Shown here: piece after piece, positions 40,952-48,577 of the stretch
Position numbering within the stretch: the stretch's first letter is position 1
Layout of the letters: each line of letters opens with the position of its first letter
NCBI RefSeq assembly: GCF_033097365.1
Contig: NZ_AP028461.1
Location: 2,232,001 to 2,296,000, forward strand
Direction: 5' to 3'
Source of the DNA: Actinoplanes sichuanensis
GTDB taxonomy: Bacteria > Actinomycetota > Actinomycetes > Mycobacteriales > Micromonosporaceae
Length of the DNA stretch: 64,000 nucleotides
Translations under genes and position numbers: made by a program
The notes under the pieces: generated by a model
The model's input: the letters and a program-made list of their open reading frames with translations, nothing else
What the model was told of the DNA's origin: nothing
The model's database searches: none

Positions 40952-41420
40952 GCACACCTTCAAGGTCAACGGGGAGCGGGTGACCGTCGACGTCGAGAGT
41001 GACGTGCGCCTGCTGTGGGTGCTGCGTGACCTGCTCGGCGTCACCGGCCCGAAGTACGGCTGCGGGATCAACGTCTGCAAGGCGTGCACCAGCCACCTCA
41101 ACGGCGACGCGTTCAACCCGTGCGCGGTACCGGTCGGCGCGCTCGGGCCGGACGACGAGGTGGTGACCATCGAGGGGCTGGCCGGCACGGTCGGGGCCGA
41201 CCTGCACCCGATGCAGCGGGCGTGGCTCGACCATGACGTGGTGCAGTGCGGGTACTGCCAGCCCGGGCAGATCATGGCGGCCGTCGATCTGGTCCGGCGG
41301 GTCGCCGCCGAGGGCCGCGCGATCACCGACGCCGACCTGGACGGGCTGCGCAACATCTGCCGGTGCGGGACCTACGTCAGAATCCGGGAGGCGATCCGGG
41401 CGGCGGCCGAAAACATGTAA
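40944..41420 (+). CDS. oxiB: [2Fe-2S] subunit of the aldehyde oxidoreductase (OxiB-like)
   Basis: A 158-residue iron-sulfur subunit. Plant-ferredoxin-type cysteines C40, C45, C48 and C60 bind one [2Fe-2S] cluster, and C102, C105, C139 and C141 the second (QCGYCQPGQ and NICRCGTYVRIREAI). It passes electrons from the Mo site of OxiA. It has no signal peptide of its own, so export would have to occur as a folded complex with the Tat-tagged OxiA. It overlaps oxiA by 8 nt. Confidence 0.92.
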   Translation: MPEHTFKVNGERVTVDVESDVRLLWVLRDLLGVTGPKYGCGINVCKACTSHLNGDAFNPCAVPVGALGPDDEVVTIEGLAGTVGADLHPMQRAWLDHDVVQCGYCQPGQIMAAVDLVRRVAAEGRAITDADLDGLRNICRCGTYVRIREAIRAAAENM

Positions 41421-41429
41421 TTTGCGGCT

Positions 41430-42590
41430 ATGGGCCACCGGGGCGACGAGGGCGCGGTCACGATCATCGCGGCCATGATGAGCGCCGTGCTCATCCTGGG
41501 GTTGGGCGCCATCGTCATCGACGTGGGCCTGCTCTACGGCGAGAAGGAACAGTTGCAGTCCGGCGCCGACTTCGCGTCCTGGAAGGTGGCGCAGGCCTGC
41601 ATCTTCGACCCCACCACCTGCACCAGCGCAGCGCAGGCCGACAACGCCCGCAACTACGCCGAGAAGAACGCCAAGGACACCCGCGCCGACGCCCAGGTCT
41701 GCGTCAACAATCTGAACTGCCCGGTCTGGGGCACCACCGCGACCTGCCCGCCGCAGCCGGTCATCACCGGGACATACGACACCGCGGAGGTACGCACCAG
41801 CACGCGCAACACCGACAACACCCGTCTCATGCCGCCGGTCTTCGCGGCCGCCCTGACCAAAGGCGTCTACCAGGGCAAACAGGTCGGAGCCTGCGCGCGT
41901 GTGGTGTGGGGGGTGCCGGTCGCCACGAACGTCCTCGCGATGGGCGTCTCGAAGTGCGACTGGGACCGGATGACCAACGGCGGCAAGAAGTTCTACGCCC
42001 TGCCCGGCCTGGACCCACTGTTGCAGCAGACCGGCGTCTACTCGATGCTCGGCCTGGAGAGCCCGGTCGACAACGCCGTCGCGATCAGCAACCCGCTGCT
42101 GTCCTGGTGCAAGAACCCGCTCGACCTGACCTCGTCCAGCGGATACGCGTGGCTGTCCTCGGCCACCAACTGCCATCTCGACGTGAACGCCTCGACCAGC
42201 ACCGTGCAGACCTGGATCACCGCACCCGCGCTGAACCTGCTCGCCGCGATCACCTGCACCAGCGAACTCGCCGCGGCCCGCGCCTCCGGCGAACCGGTCC
42301 TCGTGCCGATCTTCGACAGCGCCGTCGGTGCCACCAACATCCTGCCCGCGGCCTACCGCATCGTCGGGTTCGCGCCGTTCGTCGTCACCGGTTACACGAC
42401 ACTGCTGGGCACCCTCACGAACGTACCGTCGATCCTGACCAACACCGTCCCGGGCATCGCCTCGACCCTGTGCGGCCTGCAGCGATGCGTGTACGGCTAC
42501 TTCACCAAGTCGATCATTCCGGAGCACATGCCGACGAGGTTCGGCACCACGAAGAACTACGGCCTGACCGTCATCGGCCGCACCGGCTAG
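41430..42590 (+). CDS. TadG-like pilus-assembly/secreted membrane protein
   Basis: A 386-residue protein that begins with a short basic region and a TadE/TadG-type helix (GAVTIIAAMMSAVLILGLGA), then GLLYGEKEQLQSGADFASW, the usual TadG N-terminal signature. The rest is an exterior domain with about ten Cys, probably disulfide-bonded. Tad pilus genes are not seen nearby, so it is an orphan. It lies 9 nt after oxiB and may share its transcript; a surface role during rubber contact is speculation. It overlaps the convergent PRC-barrel gene by the 4 bases CTAG. Confidence 0.72.
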   Translation: MGHRGDEGAVTIIAAMMSAVLILGLGAIVIDVGLLYGEKEQLQSGADFASWKVAQACIFDPTTCTSAAQADNARNYAEKNAKDTRADAQVCVNNLNCPVWGTTATCPPQPVITGTYDTAEVRTSTRNTDNTRLMPPVFAAALTKGVYQGKQVGACARVVWGVPVATNVLAMGVSKCDWDRMTNGGKKFYALPGLDPLLQQTGVYSMLGLESPVDNAVAISNPLLSWCKNPLDLTSSSGYAWLSSATNCHLDVNASTSTVQTWITAPALNLLAAITCTSELAAARASGEPVLVPIFDSAVGATNILPAAYRIVGFAPFVVTGYTTLLGTLTNVPSILTNTVPGIASTLCGLQRCVYGYFTKSIIPEHMPTRFGTTKNYGLTVIGRTG

Positions 42591-42964
42591 CCGATGAAAC
42601 GGCGTCCCAGCAGGCGGGGGCGGCTCGGGCGGACGTGTTCGACACCGACCCACAGCAGGTCGTAGTGGTCGCAGAGCCGGCGCTCGTCATCTCGGGTCAG
42701 CGGCTCGTCGGGTGGCGTCGCCAGGACCGGCGACCGCTTGATCATAGCCTTGTCGAACGGCACCACCAGCCGGTCGCCGTCGAGGTGCGCGCCCTCCAGC
42801 GGGACCAGTGACTCGCTGAAGCCGAACAGCCCGGTCCGGACGGCGGCCCACGTCGGCCGGCCCGCGTCATCCAGCCGGACCCGTCCGACCGTGCCGATCT
42901 TCTCGCCGGTGCGGTCGTGGACGTCGCGGCCGGTCAGCGTGTGAATCTGCTCGTTGGTGATCAC
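42587..42964 (-). CDS. PRC-barrel domain protein
   Basis: A 125-residue protein with a PRC-barrel: EQIHTLTGRDVHDRTGEKIG, then TWAAVRTGLFGFSESLVPLE and GDRLVVPFDKAMIKRSP. A C-terminal region of about 35 residues is rich in charged residues. PRC-barrel proteins of this type are common among actinobacterial stress genes; a molecular role is not defined. GTG 42964 has GGGAGAAAGAGG upstream. Confidence 0.82.
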   Translation of the reverse strand: MITNEQIHTLTGRDVHDRTGEKIGTVGRVRLDDAGRPTWAAVRTGLFGFSESLVPLEGAHLDGDRLVVPFDKAMIKRSPVLATPPDEPLTRDDERRLCDHYDLLWVGVEHVRPSRPRLLGRRFIG

Positions 42965-43113
42965 CTGGGGCCTCTTTCTCCCGGAGGTATGGGAGGTTGG
43001 CTACCCAGGGTGATTTCCGGTCATGCGGACCGTGCCGGTGAGTGAACCAACCTTCACCCGGGCCCGTGAATTCACTCCCTCGACCGTGGCGTGTGACGTC
43101 GCGGGCAAGATCC

Positions 43114-43143
43114 TTGACGAGACGCGGCTAATTGCATTAGCTT
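43114..43143 (+). promoter_or_regulatory. Promoter and palindromic operator of the hydrolase-TetR pair
   Basis: TTGACG (43114-43119) and TAGCTT (43138-43143) form a plausible promoter with an 18-nt spacer. The perfect palindrome GCTAATTGCATTAGC (43127-43141) lies between and over the -10 box. It probably binds the TetR protein encoded at 44007. Confidence 0.65.
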
Positions 43144-43183
43144 AATGGCTAACAGTGAGAGCCATGCCTGGGGAGGGCACACC

Positions 43184-44014
43184 ATGACGCAGCACCTGAC
43201 CATCGACGGCGGCACGATCGCGTACGACGTCACCGGCGACGGACCACTCGTCGTCCTCGTCCCCGGCATCGGCAACAGCCGCAGCGCCTACCGGTTCGTC
43301 GCGCCGCGGCTCGTCGATGCCGGATACCGCGTCGCCACCATGGACCTGCGCGGCGCAGGCGAGTCCAGTGCGCAGTGGGCCTCCTATTCGCGTACCGACA
43401 TCGCCGGCGACATCCTCGCCCTCGTCCGTCACCTCGGCGGCCCCGCCGTCCTGGTCGGACACTCGATCTCCGGCGGCGCCGTCACCATCGCCGCCGCCCA
43501 GGCGCCCGAGCTGGTCACCGGCATCGTCGAGCTGGCGCCGTTCACCCGCGCGCAGTCGTTCCGCCTCGGCGACCTCGGCAACGGCTGGTATCGCAAGGGC
43601 GCGGTCAAGCTGGTCGGCACGATGCTGGGCAGCCTGTCGTCGTGGAAGGGTTACCTCGACCTCGCCTACCCGGGGAGCAAGCCCGCTGACTGGAGTGCCG
43701 ACCTCGCCGCGACGGACACGATGCTGCGCGAGCCGGGCCGGATGAAGGCGCTGCAGAAGATGACCCAGGCCTCGCCCGCCGACGCCGGCGCGCAGCTCGG
43801 CAACGTGCGCTGCCCGGCCCTGATCGTCGAGGGCACCCTCGACCCGGACTGGGCCGACCCCCGCGCCGAGGGCGAGGCGATCGTGGCCGCGATGCCGGCC
43901 GGGACGGCGCGGCTTGAGATGATCGACGGCGCCGGTCACTACCCGCACGCCCAGTTCCCCGACGAAACGGTGTCCCTGATGCTGACCTTCCTGCAGGCGA
44001 ACGCTCGTGCCTAG
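43184..44014 (+). CDS. Alpha/beta hydrolase
   Basis: A 276-residue alpha/beta-hydrolase. The nucleophile elbow is GHSISGG, the acid is probably the Asp in VEGTLDPDWAD, and the His is in DGAGHYPHAQF. The oxyanion-hole region is LVPGIGNSRSAYR. The substrate is unknown, but co-operonic with a TetR regulator it may respond to and remove a toxic ester or similar compound. ATG 43184 has GGGGAGGG upstream; the longer form from 43145 is less likely. Confidence 0.87.
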   Translation: MTQHLTIDGGTIAYDVTGDGPLVVLVPGIGNSRSAYRFVAPRLVDAGYRVATMDLRGAGESSAQWASYSRTDIAGDILALVRHLGGPAVLVGHSISGGAVTIAAAQAPELVTGIVELAPFTRAQSFRLGDLGNGWYRKGAVKLVGTMLGSLSSWKGYLDLAYPGSKPADWSADLAATDTMLREPGRMKALQKMTQASPADAGAQLGNVRCPALIVEGTLDPDWADPRAEGEAIVAAMPAGTARLEMIDGAGHYPHAQFPDETVSLMLTFLQANARA

Positions 44015-44621
44015 GGCCGGACTGGACCCGGCCACGGTGATCGAGGCCGGGGCGGCGCTCGCCGACGAGATCGGCTTCGAGAAGCTGACCATGGGCCTGC
44101 TGGCGGACCGCCTCGGCGTACGCACCCCGTCGCTCTACAAGCACGTCGACTCCCTCGAGGCGCTGCGCCGCGGGATCACCCTGCAGGCCATGCGCGACTT
44201 CCGGGACGCGGTGGCCCGGGTCGCGGTCGGCCGGGCCGGGCCCGGCGCGGTGCGCGCGTTCGCCGACGCGTACCGCCGATGGGCCGTCGCCCACCCGGGC
44301 CGCTACGCGTCCGCGGTCCGTGCACCCGAGGCCGGCGACGAGGAGCATCGGCGGTTGAGCAACGAGGTCATGCAGATCATGTACGACGTGCTGGCCGGCT
44401 TCGAGTTGCGCGGCACGCATGCCGTCGACGCCGCCCGCGTGCTGCGCTCCAGCCTGCACGGGTTCGCCACGGTCGAGGCGGCGGGCGGCTTCGGCCTGCC
44501 CCGCGACGTGGACCGCAGCTACCGGTTCCTGATCGACACGATCATCGCCGGCCTGCAGAACGTCCCGGTCGACCCCACCGAGGACACTTCCAGCCGCGAG
44601 TTCCACCCGACCGGCGGCTGA
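44007..44621 (+). CDS. TetR-family regulator with WHG-type C-terminal domain
   Basis: A 204-residue regulator. The N-terminal helix-turn-helix is ADEIGFEKLTMGLLADRLGV, then TPSLYKHVDSLEALR. The C-terminal half (LHGFATVEAAGGFGLPRDVD) is typical of the TetR_C_33/WHG group. GTG 44007 overlaps the hydrolase gene by 8 nt, so the two are co-transcribed and probably self-controlled through the palindrome at 43127-43141. The inducer is unknown. Confidence 0.88.
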   Translation: MPRAGLDPATVIEAGAALADEIGFEKLTMGLLADRLGVRTPSLYKHVDSLEALRRGITLQAMRDFRDAVARVAVGRAGPGAVRAFADAYRRWAVAHPGRYASAVRAPEAGDEEHRRLSNEVMQIMYDVLAGFELRGTHAVDAARVLRSSLHGFATVEAAGGFGLPRDVDRSYRFLIDTIIAGLQNVPVDPTEDTSSREFHPTGG

Positions 44622-44733
44622 CACACGCCAGTGCGTCGTCATGCGGCTGGTCGGGAGGAGGGCCGGCCCGGCTACGGTGGCCGGCACCAGCCTTCGGTTC
44701 GGTCAGGCTCCGCCGGGGTTAAGGAAGCCGAGA

Positions 44734-45429
44734 TCAACTACCGGGAGCAGAGCTCTCGTCCGGAATGGGCGTCGCGTTGACTTTCTCGGCCGGTCCGGTC
44801 CGGATGAAGTCGAGTTGCGCACCGCCGGTCTGAAGGGTGAGCAGCTCCGAGGTCGAGGCGAGGACGGTGACGTGCACGGGCGAAGCCTCGGGATCGATGG
44901 GCGGTGCCCCGGAAACGGTAGGTAGAGCGCCGGAGGCGTCGGGTGACACGGTCCATGCGGGCGTCGGGCCGAGCATGAGCAGACCCATTCCGCTCTCGGC
45001 GGCGAGCACGCCGGGGTCGTTGCCGCTGTACCCGGCGAGCGTCGTCATCCCGCCGTAGACGTCGAAGCCCGCTCTGGTGGCTTTGAACGTCCCGTTGATC
45101 GCGTTGACGCCGTCAAAGGCCAACACCGTGCCGTCCGCCGCCAACTCCAGCCACGCATCGACGGACGCGCGAATCGCCGTGGTGGCGCTCCCTTCGGTCA
45201 CCGAGGTCAGGCGCCAGTGGCTCTCCACATAGCTGGAACCGACGACTCCGGGCGACGAGGGCGGCAGCGCGTCACCGACCGGTGCGGACGTGTCCCGATC
45301 GGTGCGCATCAGAACCACACCGACCGCGACGACGGCGGCGACGCCCGCAGCGGCGACTAGTGGAAGGAGCCATCGGCTCCGGCGGTCGGGCACGGGAGAG
45401 TCAGTCACATTCAGTGAACGGGAAAACAC
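44734..45429 (-). CDS. Membrane-anchored META-like domain protein
   Basis: A protein of about 231 residues with one N-terminal membrane helix (WLLPLVAAAGVAAVVAVGVV) and an exterior domain. That domain resembles the META/HslJ fold (SHWRLTSVTEG, then LELAADGTVLAFDGVNAING). It may be an anchored envelope protein; no enzymatic residues are seen. The start is GTG 45429 or GTG 45408; neither has a convincing Shine-Dalgarno. The family call rests on pattern similarity alone. Confidence 0.6.
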   Translation of the reverse strand: MFSRSLNVTDSPVPDRRSRWLLPLVAAAGVAAVVAVGVVLMRTDRDTSAPVGDALPPSSPGVVGSSYVESHWRLTSVTEGSATTAIRASVDAWLELAADGTVLAFDGVNAINGTFKATRAGFDVYGGMTTLAGYSGNDPGVLAAESGMGLLMLGPTPAWTVSPDASGALPTVSGAPPIDPEASPVHVTVLASTSELLTLQTGGAQLDFIRTGPAEKVNATPIPDESSAPGS

Positions 45430-45495
45430 CCTCTGACGTCACGTTGCCCGTAGCTCTCGCCGGAAGCCGACGGCCTTCGGCGCCGGTCGGCGCGG

Positions 45496-46065
45496 TCAGC
45501 TCGCGCGCACTCGGTCGATGGCGGCGCGGCCGAAGTCGTTGACGATGGTGTAGTCGCCGGCACCCACCACCGGATCGGTCACGAGAACGACCACCACATA
45601 CCGTCCCACCGCAGCGACGAGATAGGCGGCCCATCGGTCGCCTTCGTCGTACTGCCGGATGAACAGCACCGTGTTCGGTCCAGCGGTATCTTCGGCGATA
45701 CCGCGAAAGCCCGTGTCGCCGCCGCCGGCTCGGCACCGGGCCAGTTGGTCTTTCAGTGTGGCCAGGTAGTCCTGGGCGCCACCAGGCCGGTAGCGGCCCA
45801 CATTTTCGTACACGCGATGTCGCGGATCGTAGTCTGCCGCCAGACTCCGCTGTGCGATGGGCTGCGGCACCGGAGCGTCCGCGCATGGCTGCGGCAGCAA
45901 CGGGTGGATCAGATCAGGCTCGACCGGACCGGGCTGCACCCCACCGAGATCCGCCGGCTGCAACATCACGGCCTCGGGCACCGGACGAGGAGCGGCCTGA
46001 GCTGGGGAAATTGCCACCGCGGCACCGAACAATCCGGCTATGAGACTCGAAACGTAGCGATTCAT
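45496..46065 (-). CDS. Secreted hypothetical protein
   Basis: A 189-residue protein with a Sec-type signal (MNRYVSSLIAGLFGAAVAIS, cleavage near AQA-AP). The mature part has two Cys (QPCADAP and LARCRAGG) that could form a disulfide, and ends in mixed alpha/beta sequence. PADLGG and the overall layout resemble the extracellular sensor domain of actinobacterial PknH-like proteins. That relation is uncertain. Confidence 0.6.
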   Translation of the reverse strand: MNRYVSSLIAGLFGAAVAISPAQAAPRPVPEAVMLQPADLGGVQPGPVEPDLIHPLLPQPCADAPVPQPIAQRSLAADYDPRHRVYENVGRYRPGGAQDYLATLKDQLARCRAGGGDTGFRGIAEDTAGPNTVLFIRQYDEGDRWAAYLVAAVGRYVVVVLVTDPVVGAGDYTIVNDFGRAAIDRVRAS

Positions 46066-46171
46066 CGCCGCATTGTTGCCAATGTCGCGCAAAAGGGAAT
46101 GCCAGCGACAACGTAGAGGTCGGCGCAGCTGCTGGTCAGGGCCTTTTGCGGCGCGCCCGGCGGGGTTCGAA

Positions 46172-46196
46172 GCCGCCGCCGGTGGGTTTCGGCGGC
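46172..46196 (-). terminator. Short hairpin after the ArsR-ArsC/VOC/ChrA operon
   Basis: GCCGCCG (46172-46178) pairs with CGGCGGC (46190-46196) around an 11-nt loop, 7 nt past the stop of chrA on the minus strand. A longer-range repeat, CGCAAAAGG at 46088-46096 with CCTTTTGCG at 46142-46150, lies further on. Confidence 0.4.
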
Positions 46197-46203
46197 GCGT
46201 GGG

Positions 46204-47364
46204 TCAGTGGGGGAGTGGGCCGCCGGTGAGGACGATCGCTACCCCGGCTGCGGCGGCGGACAGGAGGGTCAGGACCGGGCCCCGGCGCAGCCCCAGGGTC
46301 AGGATCGCGGCGCCGGCCAATACCGCGAACTGCCATGGCTCGGTCAGGGCGCGGGCCAGCGGGATCGCGGAGCCGAGGATCGCGCCGATCGCGGCGGGGC
46401 CGGCGCCGTCCAGGAACGCTCGTATGTAGGTGTTGCCGCGTAGCCGGTCGAAGCGGTGTGCGCCCAGCAGGATGAATGTGAAGGACGGACTGAACGCCAC
46501 CAGTGCGGCCAGCAGGCCTCCGCCGAGTCCGGCTGCGGCGTAGCCGACCACTGCGACCGTGTGCACCACCGGGCCGGGGGTGATCTGGCCCAGGGCCACC
46601 GCGTTCAGGAACTCCGCCGCCGTCATCCAGTGGTGCTGGTCGACCGCGTCGGCCTGCATCAGCGGGATGATCACGAAGCCGCCGCCGTAGGAGAGCGCGC
46701 CGACCTTCAACGCGGTCCAGGAGAGGGCGGCCAGCACTCCGGTGCCGGTGGCGGTCGCCGCCAGCAGCGGTACCGTGGCCCGGCGACCCGGGCGGGGCGG
46801 TGGCACCCGCTGGACGATCACCTCGGCCACACCGCAGGCCACCAGCAGCAGCACCAGCCATGGTCCGACGGTTGCGGCCGCGACCGCCCCCAGCAGCAGG
46901 TAGATCGACCAGCGCAGCCGGCTGCTCCGCTCGGCGGCCCGCTGCCAGCCGGGCGGCATGAGACTCCACCCGGCCTGCACCGCGATCGCCGCCACAGCCG
47001 CACCGGCGCCCGCCCCGGCGGCCCGCACCCACGTCGGTGGGTCGCCCAGGAACAGGACCGCCAGCGCCAGGATCGCCACCAGCCCGGGCAGGATGAACGC
47101 GGCCCCGCCGACCAGTGCGCCGGTCCGGCCCCGGACCCGCCACGCGCAGTAGATCGCGAGCTGGGTCGACGATGGGCCGGGCAGCAGGTTGCAGGCGGCC
47201 ACCGCGTCCTCGAACTCGCGCGCGTCCAGCCAGCCGCGGTCGTCGACGCACAGTTTCCGCAGCAGGGCGATGTGCGCGGGCGGACCGCCGAAGCCGATGC
47301 AGCCGATCCGGCCCCACTGTGCGAGCACGGTGCCGAGCCCGGCCCGTGGGGTGGTGACGGTCAT
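46204..47364 (-). CDS. chrA: Chromate efflux transporter, ChrA family
   Basis: A 386-residue membrane protein of the long-chain CHR family made of two homologous halves, each with the CHR signature. The N-terminal copy is IGFGGPPAHIALL with CNLLPGPSSTQLAIY; the C-terminal one has GALSYGGGFVIIPLM with ITPGPVVHTVAVVG. It exports chromate by proton-coupled exchange. ATG 47364 shares one base with the VOC stop (TGATG). It belongs to an operon with ArsR-ArsC and VOC genes, pointing to oxyanion or metal stress. Confidence 0.9.
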   Translation of the reverse strand: MTVTTPRAGLGTVLAQWGRIGCIGFGGPPAHIALLRKLCVDDRGWLDAREFEDAVAACNLLPGPSSTQLAIYCAWRVRGRTGALVGGAAFILPGLVAILALAVLFLGDPPTWVRAAGAGAGAAVAAIAVQAGWSLMPPGWQRAAERSSRLRWSIYLLLGAVAAATVGPWLVLLLVACGVAEVIVQRVPPPRPGRRATVPLLAATATGTGVLAALSWTALKVGALSYGGGFVIIPLMQADAVDQHHWMTAAEFLNAVALGQITPGPVVHTVAVVGYAAAGLGGGLLAALVAFSPSFTFILLGAHRFDRLRGNTYIRAFLDGAGPAAIGAILGSAIPLARALTEPWQFAVLAGAAILTLGLRRGPVLTLLSAAAAGVAIVLTGGPLPH

Positions 47365-47747
47365 CAGGTGCGGGCCGGCTGGAAGAGCTCGATCGGGTTG
47401 CCCGCCGGGTCGTCCAGAACGATCTGGCGGCCACCCGGGCCGGTCACCACGTCGTTGCGGAACGGGATGCCGGCGGCGCGCAGACGGGTCACCTCGGTGT
47501 CGATGTCGTCGACGATCAGGTGGATCCGGTTCCACCCGCCGGGCTGCGGCACCCGGCCGTCGGGCATCGGGCGGCCCGCCGAACTGGCCGGACCGGAGAG
47601 CAGGAGCCGCAGGTTACCGCGGCGCACGTCGGCGAACGCGGGCAGGAACGAGGTGATCGGCTCGAACCCCAGGTGCGCGGTGTAGAAGTCGAGCGCGGCC
47701 TGGACGTCGTCGACCAGGTAGCGGACGCTGACTGTGTTGTCGCTCAT
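47364..47747 (-). CDS. VOC superfamily protein
   Basis: A 127-residue VOC fold protein (SVRYLVDDVQAALDFYTAHL, then NRIHLIVDDIDTEVTRLRA, ending DDPAGNPIELFQP). It has no Cys residues, so an ArsI-type C-As lyase is unlikely even though it sits between an ArsR-ArsC fusion and ChrA. It may be a generic dioxygenase, isomerase or resistance protein. ATG 47747 overlaps the fusion-gene stop by 4 nt. Confidence 0.85.
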   Translation of the reverse strand: MSDNTVSVRYLVDDVQAALDFYTAHLGFEPITSFLPAFADVRRGNLRLLLSGPASSAGRPMPDGRVPQPGGWNRIHLIVDDIDTEVTRLRAAGIPFRNDVVTGPGGRQIVLDDPAGNPIELFQPART

Positions 47748-48535
47748 GATTCCTCCGCGAGTGTGTGCAGGAAGAAGCCGATCCGCTCGGTGAGCTGGTC
47801 GGCGACGTGATCGAAATCGGTCGGCGCGACCGGCTCGGGAATGCTCCAGTGCGCCTTGCGTGGGCGACCGGGCGACACCGCCCGGTCTCGGCCGTCAGGC
47901 GACACCGCCTGGCCCGGGCTGTCAGGCGAGATCGCCTGGCTCGGGCCGTCGAAGGACGGGCACACCTCCTTCACGCGGTCGCACAGCGTGATCACGTGAT
48001 CGAAACCGCCGGTCAGCTGGGACACGTGTGTGGGACCGGTCTCGGGAGGAGGTATCCCGCGTGCGGCGAGAGCGCGTACGGCGTACCGATGAAGGGGTTT
48101 GGGGTTGACTCCCGCGCTGTAGACCTCGACCCCGTCGGTGGTGAGCCGCCGCAGAACGGCCTCCGCCATCGGTGATCGCGCGCTGTTTCCGGTGCACAGG
48201 AACAGCACTCGGACCCGGCTGGGGCGCGCGGGTGCCGGCGGGCTCAGCCGCAGCGCCGGATGGAGGGCGGCGCCGGTGCCGGTCAGCATCGCCGAGCAGC
48301 GGGCCAGGTGCAGCGTGTAGTAGGTGTCGCGGCCGTCGGCGCTGCTGCGTCGCGCGGTGACCAGGCCGGCTTTGCGCAGCTTGCCGAGATGGTACGAGAT
48401 CAGGTTCTGCGGTTGGCCGAGCCGGTCGGTCAGCTCGTGGACGGCCAGGTCGCTGCCGGCGAGCGCACTCAGCAGCCGCCACCGCACCGGATGGCCGGCC
48501 GCGGTGAGGAACGCCGGAGGCGCGTCGGTCCCCAT
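47744..48535 (-). CDS. ArsR regulator fused to low-molecular-weight-phosphatase-type arsenate reductase
   Basis: A 263-residue fusion. Residues about 1-95 are an ArsR winged helix (AGHPVRWRLLSALAGSDLAV, then RLGQPQNLISYHLGKLRKAG). From about residue 108 an LMW-PTPase/ArsC-like domain follows with the P-loop CTGNSARS (C114-S121) and a later CDRVKEVCPSF. The fusion could sense and reduce the same oxyanion. Three 9-residue repeats are inserted before the conserved HWSIPEP. ATG 48535 follows a long perfect palindrome by 10 nt. The longer upstream open frame runs through that operator and is rejected. Confidence 0.87.
   Translation of the reverse strand: MGTDAPPAFLTAAGHPVRWRLLSALAGSDLAVHELTDRLGQPQNLISYHLGKLRKAGLVTARRSSADGRDTYYTLHLARCSAMLTGTGAALHPALRLSPPAPARPSRVRVLFLCTGNSARSPMAEAVLRRLTTDGVEVYSAGVNPKPLHRYAVRALAARGIPPPETGPTHVSQLTGGFDHVITLCDRVKEVCPSFDGPSQAISPDSPGQAVSPDGRDRAVSPGRPRKAHWSIPEPVAPTDFDHVADQLTERIGFFLHTLAEES
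47871..47951. repeat. Three in-frame 27-bp tandem repeats in the ArsC domain
   Basis: Units start at 47871, 47898 and 47925. On the coding (minus) strand they encode DGPSQAISP, DSPGQAVSP and DGRDRAVSP. They form a Ser/Pro-rich loop between CPSF and the conserved HWSIPEP, far from the P-loop in sequence. Slippage-type expansion is the likely origin. Confidence 0.75.
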
Positions 48536-48545
48536 GCCCGAACAA

Positions 48546-48567
48546 TACATCAAATCGATTTGATGTA
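48546..48567. promoter_or_regulatory. 22-bp perfect palindrome, ArsR-type operator
   Basis: The site is a perfect 22-bp palindrome with half TACATCAAATC and core ATCAAATCGATTTGAT, of the kind bound by ArsR/SmtB repressors. It lies between the divergent ArsR-ArsC gene (start 48535) and the AraC gene (start 48578), so it can control both. Confidence 0.82.
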
Positions 48568-48577
48568 ACCTCTTGGA

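Noticed and set aside
43054..43070. TCACCC-GGGCC-CGTGAA as a further regulon site
   Set aside because: The right arm deviates at several positions and the distances to both neighbouring starts (89 and 113 nt) do not fit.
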